A DNA stretch of 23,612 nt, taken from Geobacter sp. (lineage in GTDB: Bacteria; Desulfobacterota; Desulfuromonadia; Geobacterales; Geobacteraceae). Shown one piece after another: positions 23,436 to 23,612 of the stretch. Every line of letters begins with the position of its first letter. Within the stretch, counting starts at the first letter, position 1. The stretch is from positions 1 through 23,612 of the forward strand of contig DNJC01000156.1 of the NCBI GenBank assembly GCA_003490025.1, written 5' to 3'. The position numbers were made by a program, and so were the translations under genes. Below the pieces are notes generated by a model. That model was given only the letters and a program-made list of their open reading frames with translations, made no database searches and was not told the origin of the DNA.

Positions 23436-23612
23436 ATGAAAAAAATAGCAGCAGAGACAAGAATCCAGTCCGACCGGAAGGAGAGGGGAGCCGCCTGCAG
23501 GATGCTGGGGAACATGAGCGGGCGGGCGCGCATGAACGTGCTCGCCTCGATGGTGATCGCAGTGCTCGTCGGCGGGTTCTTGGCCACTTCCTACTTCATG
23601 CCGCAGTACGCG
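23436..23612 (+). CDS. start of a membrane-targeted or exported protein (partial, runs off the window)
   Basis: ATG 23436 with AGAGG at 23426-23430, 88 bases after the 44-motif gene. The visible 59 residues begin MKKIAAETRIQSDRKER, a charged stretch of about 33 residues, and then one hydrophobic segment, MNVLASMVIAVLVGGFLA, followed by TSYFMPQYA. This fits a signal anchor or an unusually long signal peptide. No haem motif is visible in the part present. The family cannot be told. The spacing and strand suggest it belongs to the cytochrome operon and is exported too. Confidence 0.7.
   Translation, partial: MKKIAAETRIQSDRKERGAACRMLGNMSGRARMNVLASMVIAVLVGGFLATSYFMPQYA

Noticed and set aside
20237..23587. 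1116-residue open frame on the minus strand opposite the 44-motif cytochrome
   Set aside because: It is a mirror of the GC-rich, repetitive plus-strand codons; it is rich in Ala, Gly, Val and Arg, repeats with the same period, and has no recognisable domain. The same applies to long minus-strand frames at 14996-17674, 11903-13762, 9018-10787 and 4166-6727.

Overview
The window looks like chromosomal DNA of a Geobacter-type bacterium (Geobacteraceae, Desulfuromonadia). The reasons are its high GC content, four consecutive exported multihaem c-type cytochromes that mix CXXCH with CX4CH haem motifs, an NHL beta-propeller gene among them, and large multidomain signalling kinases. I cannot name the species from the sequence alone.

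Layout. (1) Positions 1-2268: the 5' end of a tRNA on the minus strand, a non-coding stretch, an AbiEi/AbiEii type IV toxin-antitoxin pair with a 4-base overlap, and a truncated N-terminal piece of what looks like a TOTE conflict-system primase/helicase. This reads as an eroded defence patch beside a tRNA. (2) Positions 2327-7579: a signalling cluster. It holds a REC-histidine kinase, a CheB-CheR-coiled coil-PAS-histidine kinase fusion, and a stand-alone receiver. The fusion kinase has lost its last ~19 residues to an apparent one-base deletion in a G tract. GC-rich inverted repeats sit just before its start. (3) Positions 7580-8162: a 583-base gap that probably carries the promoter and leader of the next operon. 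(4) Positions 8163-23612: five complete or nearly complete same-strand genes plus one cut by the window edge, with gaps of 67-165 bases. They encode an 11-haem cytochrome with N-terminal beta domains, a secreted NHL propeller with a Gly-Ser-Thr tandem repeat, two 27-motif cytochromes, a 1745-residue cytochrome with 44 motifs, and the start of another membrane-targeted or exported protein.

The four cytochromes carry 109 haem-binding motifs in total. All have Sec-type signal peptides, so they are expected in the periplasm, outer membrane or outside the cell, probably in long-range or extracellular electron transfer. No porin or CxxCH-free conduit partner is visible here.

The most striking structure is in the 44-motif protein. 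Every third motif from 3 to 42 is CX4CH and the others are CXXCH, marking a tri-haem module of about 115 residues. Two modules form a ~232-residue unit, repeated five times in an alternating A-B-A-B-A pattern. The preceding 27-motif cytochrome has the same N-terminal architecture with a single copy of that unit. Its C-terminal half aligns motif by motif with the other 27-motif cytochrome. The three genes therefore look like a modular family that grew by module duplication and swapping.
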